From Fibrobacter intestinalis (GTDB taxonomy: Bacteria > Fibrobacterota > Fibrobacteria > Fibrobacterales > Fibrobacteraceae): a stretch of DNA of 42,317 nucleotides. Location of the stretch: assembly GCF_900167415.1 (NCBI RefSeq), contig NZ_FUWU01000026.1:1-42317 (forward strand). Direction: 5' to 3'. Shown here one piece after another: positions 16,896 to 25,420 of the stretch. The notes beneath the pieces were generated by a model, which saw only the letters and a list, made by a program, of their open reading frames with translations, did not search any database and was not told the DNA's origin. The first letter of the stretch is position 1; every line of letters begins with the position of its first letter. A program made the translations under genes and the position numbers.

Positions 16896-17726
16896 TTACC
16901 GTTCGATAAAATAATCTTCTGGATTGATGGGTTCGCCGTCCATGCGAATTTCATAATGCAGTACGGAACCGGCAGTCCTGCCCGAACGCCCCGCAATGGC
17001 AATCGGTTCACCGCGCCGAACGGTTTCTCCTTGCTTGACAAGAACCCGGTCGAGGTGCGCATAGAATGTGCGAATCCGGTCGGAATGCTGGATTTTCAAG
17101 GTCTGGCCAAATCCTCGGTGGGCGCGGATTTCTATGACTTTGCCCGCTCCGGGCGCAATAACGGTGTCGCCCTCTTCTGCGAAAAAATCCACTCCGCGAT
17201 GCGGCAGTTCCTGATCCGTAAAATGATCGAATACGATGCCAAAGCGATTGGTAATGTATGTCTTTTTTTTGAGCGGTCGTAAAACCGGAATCGCTTCTGC
17301 CAGATTTTTATTGTCGTTCAACGCCTTGCGGAATGCGGAATAAGTTTTATAAGTCTGAAAAAGCGCTTCTGTACGCTCTTGCCTGTAAACGGAATCCGAC
17401 GAATCCGAAGATGTCGGCAAGGGAATGCCTCCGATTTTGTAAACGCTGTCCTGGTGGTTTGCCGTTCGAGTCAGATAATTTTCTGCGCTGTCGTTGTTTT
17501 CCTTCAGCGTTTTGATGTTCTGCCGAATCGACCGGTTCTGCGCTCGCAAATCCACCAGCGTGCCGTCGCTGACCTTTTCCCAAATTTGAAGCGGAGAAAA
17601 GAAAACGAAACCGCAAATGGCGACCAGGGCGGCGACAATCCAAAAAATCGGTTTCCACAGAGGGATCCGTTTCGATTTTACCTTGCCCGTTTTTTTCGAA
17701 AAGATGTGAAATTTCAGTTTTTTCAA
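16896..17726 (-). CDS. M23/LytM-domain protein, possibly non-catalytic
   Basis: This membrane-anchored cell-wall protein has 276 residues. It has a basic cytoplasmic N-terminus, one membrane helix (about 27-45), a periplasmic coiled-coil stretch (about 55-150) and a C-terminal LytM domain. The zinc-site motif HRGVDF is intact and YAHLD carries a second conserved His. The usual HxH motif (typically GPHLHFE) reads GSVLHYE: the zinc-ligand His remains but the preceding catalytic His is Val. It may therefore be a regulatory LytM factor like EnvC or NlpD rather than an active endopeptidase. It starts with TTG after AGGACG, eight bases behind the small upstream gene. Confidence 0.88.
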   Translation of the reverse strand: MKKLKFHIFSKKTGKVKSKRIPLWKPIFWIVAALVAICGFVFFSPLQIWEKVSDGTLVDLRAQNRSIRQNIKTLKENNDSAENYLTRTANHQDSVYKIGGIPLPTSSDSSDSVYRQERTEALFQTYKTYSAFRKALNDNKNLAEAIPVLRPLKKKTYITNRFGIVFDHFTDQELPHRGVDFFAEEGDTVIAPGAGKVIEIRAHRGFGQTLKIQHSDRIRTFYAHLDRVLVKQGETVRRGEPIAIAGRSGRTAGSVLHYEIRMDGEPINPEDYFIER

Positions 17727-17734
17727 CGAACGTC

Positions 17735-18001
17735 CTAAAGATGAAAACCATTTTTCTCTTGTTTTTTCATGTCGCGAATCCGTTTGCGCATTTCCGAGAT
17801 GCAGCCCACGAGCTCCACCACATCGGGATCGTTTTTGAGTTCATCCAAAGCGTCGTTTTCCAATGCGGGCAGCAGGCGTCGCCCCAAAGCTTCGTATTTG
17901 GATTTCAAACGCGATTCTTCGGTGGCGATGGACACTTTGTTCAGCATGGTACTGGCGCAATTCAAAGCACCGGATTTAATCTTGTTCCAAGTTTCGGTCA
18001 T
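17735..18001 (-). CDS. Small helical protein of unknown function
   Basis: An 88-residue, charged, helix-rich protein (MTETWNKIKSGALNCAST...) with heptad-like spacing and no signal peptide or membrane helix. I do not recognise a family. The ATG at 18001 follows AGGA by ten bases; an in-frame TTG at 18010 is too close to that site. It is eight bases upstream of the LytM gene, so the two are very likely co-expressed and may act together in envelope maintenance. It diverges from the dnaN transcript. Confidence 0.7.
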   Translation of the reverse strand: MTETWNKIKSGALNCASTMLNKVSIATEESRLKSKYEALGRRLLPALENDALDELKNDPDVVELVGCISEMRKRIRDMKKQEKNGFHL

Positions 18002-18076
18002 ATTTTTCAAATCCTTTTTCCATTTTTCCCAATAAAATAATAGTTTTTAGCTTGAAAAAAATATGGAGATTTTTTT

Positions 18077-18223
18077 ATGAGCCGTAGAGAACGCAGAAAA
18101 GCAAAGCAGGACGCCAAGCACTTTACTCCGCCGAAACGAAACAAAATGAGTTCCGCGGGCATCGCTATCCTTGCCGTCATTGTGGTCGTCGCTTGGATTG
18201 CTTTTGTCATGGTCAGGAATTAA
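18077..18223 (+). CDS. Small single-span membrane protein upstream of dnaN
   Basis: A 48-residue peptide with a very basic N-terminus (MSRRERRKAKQDAKHF), then one hydrophobic helix (about 26-46, GIAILAVIVVVAWIAFVMV) ending in Arg-Asn. The predicted topology is N-terminus inside. The ATG follows GGAG at good spacing, and its stop is nine bases before the dnaN start, sharing the TAAGGAG junction. The family is not recognised. Codon content, ribosome-binding site and position in the dnaN transcript support a real gene. Confidence 0.75.
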   Translation: MSRRERRKAKQDAKHFTPPKRNKMSSAGIAILAVIVVVAWIAFVMVRN

Positions 18224-18232
18224 GGAGAACTC

Positions 18233-19351
18233 ATGAAATTTCAGATTGAAAAGACAAAATTTCTCGCCGCCCTGAATATGGTCATCGGAGCGGTGCCGAA
18301 TAAAGCCACCATTCAAGTCCTGAATAATTTTTCCCTCCGGCTCGAAGGCAACTCGTTGGAAGTCTGCGCTACGGACTTGGATTTGGGAATTCGCGTTCGA
18401 CTGGACGTTCAAGGGGAAATCGATGGCGCGGTCGTTGTCAATGCCCATAAGCTCTTGGATTTAGTCAAAAGCCTTATCGATCCGAAAATCGAAACCATTG
18501 CCGTCGAAGTTGTCGATTATCTGGTCACGATTCGCTGGAGCGAACGGGGCAAGGCTTCGATTACGGGATTTGACGTTAGCGATTTTCCGGTGCTTCCCGA
18601 GGTGGATGACGGTTCTTCGTTCCAGCTGGGAAAAAGCGAACTGGAATTTCTGGCCTCCAAAACGCTGTTTGCGATTTCTACGGACCCGACCCGCCTGAGC
18701 TTGCACGGGGCATTTATCGAAATCAAGGATGGCAAGCTGATTATGGTGGCGACGGACGGGCATCGTCTGGGAAAATCCTTCATCGATGTCGAAGACGCCG
18801 CGTTGGATAAAGGTGTCATCATTCCGCCCAAAGCCATGCAATACGCGTTGAAAAGCGTTTCTCCCGAAGCGGCTATCGAAGTCCGTATTTCGGACACCTA
18901 CATTCTTTTTGCCAGCGAAGGCGTTCAGATTATTTCCAAGCTCATCGAAGGCCCGTATCCCAAATACGACGCGGTTATTCCGACCAATTTCCAACGGACG
19001 ATTCAGGTCAATCGCACGGATCTGTATAATAAAATCACCACGGTGCTTTCCATGGCGAATATCCGCACTCGCATGATTCGCTTGCAAATCGACGGGAACC
19101 AGATGGAGCTGTCCGCCAACGACCCGAATGTGGGAGGCGATTCCACGGAAGCGATTTCCATTATGCACGAAGGCGAAGGCGTTTTCTGCATCGGTTTCAA
19201 CGGGCAATACTTGCTCGAAGTTCTGAAGCTTTGCCAGAGCGACGATGTCGTTTTAAAGATGAACGGTCCTGTTGCGGCGAGCATCATCGAGCCTGTCGGT
19301 TCCGACATGAACAGCATGTTTCTGTTGATGCCGCTCCGCCTCGTGGAGTAA
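18233..19351 (+). CDS. dnaN: DNA polymerase III subunit beta (sliding clamp)
   Basis: This protein forms the dimeric ring clamp that tethers DNA polymerase III and other repair factors to DNA. The 372-residue length fits a three-domain clamp. Recognisable are the N-terminal MKFQIEKTKFLAALNMV, the VATDGHRLG segment in domain 2, and the C-terminal LLMPLRLVE, which matches the clamp's usual PMRL-type ending. GGAG lies six bases before the ATG. dnaA and recF, its common neighbours, are not in the window. An OLD-family gene runs toward it with only four bases between the stops. Confidence 0.97.
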   Translation: MKFQIEKTKFLAALNMVIGAVPNKATIQVLNNFSLRLEGNSLEVCATDLDLGIRVRLDVQGEIDGAVVVNAHKLLDLVKSLIDPKIETIAVEVVDYLVTIRWSERGKASITGFDVSDFPVLPEVDDGSSFQLGKSELEFLASKTLFAISTDPTRLSLHGAFIEIKDGKLIMVATDGHRLGKSFIDVEDAALDKGVIIPPKAMQYALKSVSPEAAIEVRISDTYILFASEGVQIISKLIEGPYPKYDAVIPTNFQRTIQVNRTDLYNKITTVLSMANIRTRMIRLQIDGNQMELSANDPNVGGDSTEAISIMHEGEGVFCIGFNGQYLLEVLKLCQSDDVVLKMNGPVAASIIEPVGSDMNSMFLLMPLRLVE

Positions 19352-19355
19352 GCAC

Positions 19356-21128
19356 TTACTGTAATCCTTTGGCTCCTTCGATAATCCAATCGCAAAGAGA
19401 ACGGATTTCGTTGTAATTCGGCAGGAACCGGTGCGGATTTTCTCGCCGGACGCGTTCTGTAAATTGATGCCAGACGTGCTCGTTCTTGCCGTTCAAACCG
19501 AGATGCTGCTCGATGGCTCCTCGGGTCCAGACCCAGATTCCGATATCGGCCAATTTCCGATGGATGTTTTTTAAAGGTTTTTGCGCTTCGGGCAGAGCGG
19601 CCATCATGGCATAAGCTTCACTTGCACTGACCCGCGATTTTTTGCTGACCGGGATTCCATGGACCAGGCGGATGTGTTCCTGCAAGGCGAGCTCCCGAAA
19701 CAGGGATTTACAGTATTCCACATCCGGATCGTCGCGAGAGATGAATCCATCTTGTTGGGCATTGTTGAACGCGTAATCCAAATCGACAATCGCCCGGACG
19801 GGCAAATCCATGGCCGACAGTACTTGCATACTTTTTCGGGTATTGCTGACCCCGCCTTGATGAACCAGAGCACAACGGATCAGAGCAAAAGAGAGTCCCG
19901 TCATTTTTTCAAACAGTGTAGGCAAAACCCGCCATTCCGTTTTTCCTTCGGTCAAAAGAACGTAGTCCGCAAAAAGCAGTTCGTTGGAATTGGACAGGGA
20001 AAAAAGCATTTGCAGCTGCGCTTGCGCATCGTTAATCACCGAATGTACGGCGTCTTCCATCCGGCGGCGCATAAAAGTCCCGCGTTCCTTGTTTTTGCGA
20101 ATCAGAAGGGACGTGCTGACATCTTCACTCGTTACCATCTGCGCGGAATGCGTGGCAAATACAACCTGATATCCCTCGTTGGAAAGATTTTTTAAGGCGA
20201 CCCGCACCAGCTCGACCGCCTGTGGATGCAAAAAAAGTTCTGGAGAATCGATGAGCAAAAGAGTTCGGCTCAAGTAGTGATTGTGATGGTGCTTTTTCAC
20301 TTGGTCCAAGTAACGGATAAGTGCCATCTGAATCGCTCGTTTGGAACCGGCGCCCATCAACTGAATGTCCCGTTCAAAGCCGTCGTCCTCGTCGAAAACG
20401 TTCAGCTGCGCCGAAGAAAGGAAGGTGTCGAGGGTCGGGGCCGGAATATCCAGCCGAACATTGACCGATGGGAAAAGCGGACGCAGCTTCTGATTGATTC
20501 CGCGTTCAAAAAGTTTAAACTCCTCGGCTCGGGAATCGCTTTGCGCATCGAGCAGCGTACTGAATTTTTGTATCAACTCGTTGAATTCTTTGCCCAGTCG
20601 TCGCTCTAACGGCTTGAAAATTTCATTCAACAGTTTGGCAAAAGCCTTGTCGCCTTCAAAATCCCAAATTTGAATCGGCGGCGGGAAAATTCGGGAAAAA
20701 GCTTCTTCAAAACCGAAAGGCGCTTTTACCCATTCGCCGCGCCCGTTCGCCCCTTGCCAATCCAAAACCCAAAATTCCACGTCGGCGGAATTTTCTCCCG
20801 GAAGTTTTTGAGATCTCTGCACGCGCACTTTGCCGTCTTTTACAAAAGGCGTAATCACTTTGCGCTCGTCTTCTTCCAGCTTGCCGAGAATCGTTTCGGA
20901 AACGCCGGCAAAAAGTCCTTCGGCTTCGACAGGCTGGCTGGGATTGTCGAAATAGGAATTGTTCAGCGACGATCGAAACAGAAGCCAACGAATCCCCATC
21001 AGGATATTTGTTTTGCCTGCATTATTGTAACCGATTAAAGCCGTAAAATCGCTGAGAGGAAAAGTCTCTTCTCGGATGGAACGGAGATTGCGAATAGTAA
21101 TGGATTTCAGCTGTAGCGATTCTTGCAT
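19356..21128 (-). CDS. OLD-family ATP-dependent nuclease (ABC ATPase plus TOPRIM)
   Basis: A 590-residue protein with an N-terminal SMC/RecF-like ATPase half and a C-terminal TOPRIM nuclease half. Visible are Walker A GYNNAGKTN (residues 33-41), the signature motif MGAGSKRA, Walker B TLLLIDSPELFLHPQA, and the switch His in FATHSAQ. The TOPRIM glutamate is in VLLTEGKTEW and the Asp-x-Asp pair in IVDLDYAF. Members include phage P2 OLD and the Gabija GajA subunit. No UvrD-like GajB helicase is adjacent, so this looks like a stand-alone (class 1-like) OLD protein. Its role may be phage defence or DNA repair. No strong ribosome-binding site precedes the ATG. It is convergent with dnaN. Confidence 0.88.
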   Translation of the reverse strand: MQESLQLKSITIRNLRSIREETFPLSDFTALIGYNNAGKTNILMGIRWLLFRSSLNNSYFDNPSQPVEAEGLFAGVSETILGKLEEDERKVITPFVKDGKVRVQRSQKLPGENSADVEFWVLDWQGANGRGEWVKAPFGFEEAFSRIFPPPIQIWDFEGDKAFAKLLNEIFKPLERRLGKEFNELIQKFSTLLDAQSDSRAEEFKLFERGINQKLRPLFPSVNVRLDIPAPTLDTFLSSAQLNVFDEDDGFERDIQLMGAGSKRAIQMALIRYLDQVKKHHHNHYLSRTLLLIDSPELFLHPQAVELVRVALKNLSNEGYQVVFATHSAQMVTSEDVSTSLLIRKNKERGTFMRRRMEDAVHSVINDAQAQLQMLFSLSNSNELLFADYVLLTEGKTEWRVLPTLFEKMTGLSFALIRCALVHQGGVSNTRKSMQVLSAMDLPVRAIVDLDYAFNNAQQDGFISRDDPDVEYCKSLFRELALQEHIRLVHGIPVSKKSRVSASEAYAMMAALPEAQKPLKNIHRKLADIGIWVWTRGAIEQHLGLNGKNEHVWHQFTERVRRENPHRFLPNYNEIRSLCDWIIEGAKGLQ

Positions 21129-21204
21129 ATTGGTAAATTACACAAAATCGGCGCCAATGCGCAAACATATTATTATGGGCGGCTTTAAAAATCCATTTTC
21201 AAAA

Positions 21205-21325
21205 AATCGGTTGCCGAACTAGTCGAAGCATGGTTGGTGCCCTTCGATTAGTTCGACAAGCTCACTAACCAAAACTCAGGAACCGCCGGTTGGTGAGCCT
21301 GCCGAAGCATTCACCAAAGCCATTT
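21205..21325. repeat. Intergenic mosaic repeat, copy 4
   Basis: The gap between the ktrA stop and the OLD start (about 280 bases) holds GGTTGCCGAACTAGTCGAAG, then CCTTCGATTAGTTCGACAAG in inverted sense, and CGGTTGGTGAGCCTGCCGAAG. These units match the GAGCCTGYCGAAG-type family. The rest of the gap shows nothing I can assign. Confidence 0.7.
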
Positions 21326-21411
21326 TTAGAGGAGCACGATGGAATACGATAATGGGCTGCGTCTTGAACGCTGCCCTCGTTCAAAATCCGAAATTCAAAA
21401 AGGGGTTCCCG

Positions 21412-22068
21412 TCAATCGGGCAAGTCGTTCAGGACGCTGTCCGGCCCCAGCACGAAAAGGATGTCGTTTTCCTTGATCTGGTAATCCGCCAAGTTGCCGA
21501 TAAGCGCGTGAGGTTGCAGCGGATCCCGAATCGCGATAATCTGAATGCCGTATTTGGCGGTGAGCGCCAGTTCTTTTAGAGTTTTGTCCTTGAACTTTTT
21601 CGGGCATACGATTTCGATTATCGAGAATCCTTCCAGAAAAGGCAAGCGGTCGAGCATATTCGGGTGAATCAAGCGTTCCGCCAAGGATATCGCCATGTCC
21701 CTTTCTGGCTGGAAAATATCCGAAACCCCGAAGCGTTCCAGAATAGAAGTGTGCTGGGAACTGGAACTTTTGGCAATGATGTGTTTGACACCTAATTCCT
21801 TCAAATTCAGAATGGTCAAAAGGGAGGCTTCCAGGTCGGCTCCGATGCAGCAAATTACTGCGTCCACTTTGGTCACGGGAAGGGCCGAAAGCTGCGCTTT
21901 GCGAGTCGTGTCGGCGACGACGGCCTGCGCTACGTTCTGGGTGATATCTTGCACTTTTTCGGGAGTATTGTCGACGGCAAGGACTTCGCAGCCGAGACTT
22001 GTCAAATGATTGGCCAGGAAAATTCCCGTATTGCCTAGCCCGATGATGATAAATTGTTTTTTGGCCAT
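21412..22068 (-). CDS. ktrA: Potassium uptake regulatory subunit KtrA/TrkA (RCK)
   Basis: A cytosolic gating subunit of a K+ channel-like transporter, 218 residues. It has an RCK_N Rossmann domain with GLGNTGIFLA near the N-terminus and the ribose-binding acid in LAVDNTPEK, and an RCK_C domain over about residues 140-218. The single-RCK length indicates the KtrA type rather than the double-length TrkA of enterobacteria. It lies one base downstream of ktrB, so the two form an operon. Confidence 0.92.
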   Translation of the reverse strand: MAKKQFIIIGLGNTGIFLANHLTSLGCEVLAVDNTPEKVQDITQNVAQAVVADTTRKAQLSALPVTKVDAVICCIGADLEASLLTILNLKELGVKHIIAKSSSSQHTSILERFGVSDIFQPERDMAISLAERLIHPNMLDRLPFLEGFSIIEIVCPKKFKDKTLKELALTAKYGIQIIAIRDPLQPHALIGNLADYQIKENDILFVLGPDSVLNDLPD

Positions 22069-22069
22069 A

Positions 22070-23461
22070 TTAACCTACCATAATGTCTTCTTCCGCATAC
22101 CAGGCACCGCCTTCTTTCTTTTGAATCACTGCGGAAATCAGGAAGAGCGCGCCCATACGCCCGACGAACATAAAAATACAAACAAAAATCCGGCCAAAGA
22201 TGGAAAGCTCCGGAGTTAGCCCCAACGAAAGTCCGCAAGTAGAAAGCGCACTGGTCACTTCAAAAAAGACAACCAGCAAGTGCGACGGCGACGACCCGAC
22301 CGATGTCCCGGGAAATTCCGTCAACAGCAGAACCAAGGTTCCCACGAACGTCAAAATAATATAGACGATAACGACCCGAATCGCTTTGCCTACGGTTTCT
22401 TCGGGGATTGTCCGCCCTAAAATTTGAGTCCGTTCCCGCCCAAACAAGCGGTTGATTCCGAGAATCGCAATTACCGCCGCCGTCGTCGTTTTGACGCCTC
22501 CGCCGCAACTGCCGGGACTCGCCCCGATGAACATGCAGATAATTAAAATGATTACGCTGGTCTCCCGCAGCGAAAGCATGTCGAAACTGTTGAATCCCGC
22601 TGTTCGGGAAGAGAATGCGATAAACGCCGAGGATTGCAATTTTTGCCCAAAACTTAGACTGGAAAAAGCGCCATTCCATTCCAAAGCGAAAATCGAAAAG
22701 AGCTCAATCAAGGATATAATCGCCGTCGAGAGCAGGACGATTTTGGAATGCAACGAGATTTTTTGAATTGCCCGCGTCGAAAAATTGAAAAGATTCTTGA
22801 TTTCCGACATTGCCAAAAAGCCGACGCCCCCCGAAAGAACCATCAGCATTATCACCGTGTTCACTACAGGATTGAACTGGTAGTCCGTCAAAGAATTGGC
22901 GAACGGTGAAAATCCCGCATTGCAGAATGCGCTCACGGAATGAAACACCGCATAGAGGATGCGTTCGTCTAAAGGAAGGTCGCCGAACTGGGTAAACAGG
23001 GAGGCCGTCCCTAGCCCTTCGAGAACAAAGGTAAACGGCAAAATCGCAATCAGAATTTTTTTAGGTTCTATGTCTTCTTGCGAAGTGAATCCCGACTTGA
23101 AAAGAGCCTGCTGATTGAATCCGGGTCGGATTCCCGAAAAAAGCAAAATCGCCGTTGAAAACGTCATGATTCCCAAACCGCCGACCTGAATAAGCGCGGC
23201 CAGAATCCAGAGTCCTGTATAAGAGAGGACGTTGCCGATGTCGATGACGGAAAGCCCCGTCACGCAAACCGCCGAAGTCGCCGTAAAAAAAGCATCCACA
23301 AAAGAGAGTTCCTGCTTCAGCGAAAACGGGCATTTTAAAAGAATGGTTCCCAGGACGATCAGGATGAGATAACCCCGAATCAAAAAGATCATCGGATTGG
23401 ATGATTTCTTTTTGACGACGGTTCCTGCCGTCGGGATGTCTTTATAGCGCGAAAGTATCAT
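22070..23461 (-). CDS. ktrB: Potassium uptake membrane subunit KtrB/TrkH
   Basis: An inner-membrane K+ translocating subunit, 463 residues. The four filter-like P-loops are visible as TSAVCVTGLS, SVSAFCNAGFS, SRTAGFNS and TSALSTCGLS, each with the key Gly. About eight membrane helices flank them. The frame runs 44 codons further upstream, but ATG 23461 follows GGGGCGAG and starts just before the first hydrophobic segments. It is coupled to ktrA and diverges from the BASS gene, whose start is 34 bases away. Confidence 0.92.
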   Translation of the reverse strand: MILSRYKDIPTAGTVVKKKSSNPMIFLIRGYLILIVLGTILLKCPFSLKQELSFVDAFFTATSAVCVTGLSVIDIGNVLSYTGLWILAALIQVGGLGIMTFSTAILLFSGIRPGFNQQALFKSGFTSQEDIEPKKILIAILPFTFVLEGLGTASLFTQFGDLPLDERILYAVFHSVSAFCNAGFSPFANSLTDYQFNPVVNTVIMLMVLSGGVGFLAMSEIKNLFNFSTRAIQKISLHSKIVLLSTAIISLIELFSIFALEWNGAFSSLSFGQKLQSSAFIAFSSRTAGFNSFDMLSLRETSVIILIICMFIGASPGSCGGGVKTTTAAVIAILGINRLFGRERTQILGRTIPEETVGKAIRVVIVYIILTFVGTLVLLLTEFPGTSVGSSPSHLLVVFFEVTSALSTCGLSLGLTPELSIFGRIFVCIFMFVGRMGALFLISAVIQKKEGGAWYAEEDIMVG

Positions 23462-23495
23462 TTCTCGCCCCAATTTAACTAACTTTCGGCGCACT

Positions 23496-24434
23496 ATGGC
23501 GAAATTGCGTTCCATTTTAATGCTGCTTGCGATTCTTTTAGGCGTTTTGCTGCCGCAAGCGCATATTCTTTCTCCTCTGATGCCATTTTTCATCGGCCTG
23601 ATGATGGCTTTGACTTTTGTTTCTAAAGTGCCTCCGCAAAAACACGGTTACACTTTTAAAATCGAACTCCGGGCGCTCTTGATGGGAATTTTCCTGTGCG
23701 GCTGTCTGCTTGGCATGAAAAAATTTTTCGGGCTTTCGCTTCCCATCGTACTGGGCGGCATGTTGATTTGCTTGTGTCCGCCGGCGAACTCGGCGCCTGT
23801 CATGACCAAAATGCTCGGTGGCAATCCCATTCTCGCTCTCAAAATTTTTCTGGTCGGAAGCATCTTCGCCTGTTTTTCGATTCCTCTGATTTTCGGCTAC
23901 TTTTGCCCGCCACCCGTCGGTATGGAACATCTGGATTTCATGGGGCTTTCCAAAACGATTTTCAATTCAATCCAGCCGATTATCACCATTCCTTTGGCTA
24001 TTGCGCTTGGGCTTCGCAGTTTTTACCCCGAAGTCGCCGACAAAATCGAAAAGCTCCAAAAATACACGATGTTCATCTGGATTTTCAATGTCTTCATTCT
24101 GCTTTCCAAAGCGAGCTACGATGTCCGGGCGATGGGAGTCCAGAAATTGTGGGAAGCCGGCGACTTTCAAAAGACAGCCCTGCTTTCCCTTTCCCTGTGC
24201 GTTCTGCTCTTTTTTCTGGGTTGGGTATGCGAACGGAAGTCACATCCGATTGAAGGCTCGCAAAGCATGGGACAAAAAAATACGATGCTCGTCATTTGGC
24301 TTGCCCAACTTTATGCGGGACCCATTGCCGCTCTTTGCCCGACATTTTATGTCGTATGGCAAAATCTGGTTTTAAGCTGGATGAGCCGAGGGAAAAGAAG
24401 TCCGCGAGAGGTTGGGAGTGCCCAAAGAACATAG
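23496..24434 (+). CDS. Bile acid:sodium symporter (BASS) family protein
   Basis: A 312-residue membrane protein with about nine to ten hydrophobic segments. LCPPANSAPVMTKMLGGNPILAL corresponds to the conserved crossover region, and SMGQKNTMLVIWLA to the second conserved motif of the SBF/BASS fold. The family usually moves organic anions with Na+. The substrate is unknown. It is divergent from ktrAB and convergent with the heat-shock genes. The last 20 residues are basic and unlike the family. Confidence 0.78.
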   Translation: MAKLRSILMLLAILLGVLLPQAHILSPLMPFFIGLMMALTFVSKVPPQKHGYTFKIELRALLMGIFLCGCLLGMKKFFGLSLPIVLGGMLICLCPPANSAPVMTKMLGGNPILALKIFLVGSIFACFSIPLIFGYFCPPPVGMEHLDFMGLSKTIFNSIQPIITIPLAIALGLRSFYPEVADKIEKLQKYTMFIWIFNVFILLSKASYDVRAMGVQKLWEAGDFQKTALLSLSLCVLLFFLGWVCERKSHPIEGSQSMGQKNTMLVIWLAQLYAGPIAALCPTFYVVWQNLVLSWMSRGKRSPREVGSAQRT

Positions 24435-24484
24435 GGATAGTGGCATCAAATCGTAAACGCGATTGCCCTAAAGCACATTCTACT

Positions 24485-24515
24485 AAAATAAAAACCGCCG
24501 GTATTTGCCTGCGGT
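24485..24515 (-). terminator. Terminator of the hsp20 operon
   Basis: On the minus strand, ACCGC-A-GG pairs with CC-G-GCGGT around CAAATA and is followed by TTTTATTTT. It lies 20 bases beyond the stop of the second hsp20 gene. Confidence 0.8.
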
Positions 24516-24534
24516 CTTTGTGAAATCTTGGGAT

Positions 24535-24909
24535 TTACTGGATTTCCAGCTTGTGCGGTTGTGCGCTCTGCTTCTTGACGAATTTGAAAGACAGAATGCC
24601 ATCTTCCAAAAAGGCGTCGATATTTTCCAGATTCAAATCCTCGGACAATTTGAACGCCCGTTCGAACTTGATTTCGGATGTGGCTTTTTTGCGAACGGCT
24701 CGAACAGAAAGCGTATTGCCCTGCACATCGACGTCGATATCGCTCTTTTTTACGCCGGGAAGTTCTACTTCCAAAGTGTAGATTCCGCCCTTTTCCGAAA
24801 CGGAAGCGTGCGGCGAGCAAGTATCGCAGGATTTGACGTCTTCATTGAGCGAATCGAACCAGTCGTTCAATCCAAAGATATTTGTAGGAAGCATCTTGGT
24901 CAGTAACAT
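24535..24909 (-). CDS. Small heat-shock protein, Hsp20 family (second gene)
   Basis: An ATP-independent holdase that binds unfolding proteins, 124 residues. The alpha-crystallin domain runs from about YTLEVELPGVKKSDIDVDV to ILSFKFVKK, including the conserved ELPGV and DGIL(S) elements. The short C-terminal tail holds LEIQ in place of a clear IxI motif. Two in-frame ATGs exist. The one at 24915 abuts AGGAG, while the one at 24909 has six bases of spacing and is chosen. It sits 40 bases downstream of a paralog and is presumably in the same transcript. Confidence 0.93.
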   Translation of the reverse strand: MLLTKMLPTNIFGLNDWFDSLNEDVKSCDTCSPHASVSEKGGIYTLEVELPGVKKSDIDVDVQGNTLSVRAVRKKATSEIKFERAFKLSEDLNLENIDAFLEDGILSFKFVKKQSAQPHKLEIQ

Positions 24910-24949
24910 ATTCATCTCCTTTTTTCAATTTTCACTTTTAATCGATTGC

Positions 24950-25312
24950 TTACTTGATTGCGATTTTGCGTTTTTCTTCCGCCGGTTTCTTCGACAGTCT
25001 GAAGCTCAAAACGCCGTCTTCAAAAGCCGCTTCCGCTGTAGAAGGATCCAAGTCTTTGGCGAGCTTGAAGGTGCGCTCGTAAGACGCCTGCGAGGTTTCC
25101 GTTTTGCGAACCGCCTTGATGGAAAGCGAATCGCCCTCAACATGGACGTCGATGTTTTCCTTTTTGACGCCGGGAAGATCGATTTCCAACGTATAGACGC
25201 CATCTTTTTCGACGACCGCAGCACGAGGCAGATTGGCGTTATCGCCATTAAAAGCGTCCATAAAGCGATCCAGTCCAAAGAAACGAGTCGGAATGATTTG
25301 TGTGTTGTACAT
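24950..25312 (-). CDS. Small heat-shock protein, Hsp20 family (first gene)
   Basis: A 120-residue holdase with an alpha-crystallin domain (YTLEIDLPGVKKENIDVHV through VLSFRLSKK) and a C-terminal KIAIK that supplies the IxI oligomerisation motif. It is about half identical by eye to the downstream paralog, suggesting tandem duplication. The ATG at 25312 follows GGAG by seven bases; the open frame upstream of it is not needed. A sigma-54 promoter lies 39-54 bases upstream of the start. Confidence 0.94.
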   Translation of the reverse strand: MYNTQIIPTRFFGLDRFMDAFNGDNANLPRAAVVEKDGVYTLEIDLPGVKKENIDVHVEGDSLSIKAVRKTETSQASYERTFKLAKDLDPSTAEAAFEDGVLSFRLSKKPAEEKRKIAIK

Positions 25313-25350
25313 AGTGTATCTCCTTTTTTTTGTTTTCGTTCCTGTTAAAA

Positions 25351-25366
25351 GCAAAAGCCGTGCCAA
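25351..25366 (-). promoter_or_regulatory. Sigma-54 (RpoN) promoter of the hsp20 operon
   Basis: Minus-strand sequence TTGGCACGGCTTTTGC followed by T matches the -24/-12 consensus TTGGCACG-N4-TTGCW. The invariant GG and GC are exactly ten bases apart. The expected transcript start is near 25340, giving a leader of about 28 bases before the hsp20 ATG. Confidence 0.85.
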
Positions 25367-25420
25367 ACAAAGCCGGTTCGCTAAAATCAAATGGATTCGC
25401 CGAAAAGAAAGGCGCGGATA

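Noticed and set aside
21340-21480. Short plus-strand frame with an AGAGGAG site before ATG 21340
   Set aside because: It soon runs antisense into the end of ktrA, and its translation (MEYDNGLRLERCPRSK...) looks like no protein family.
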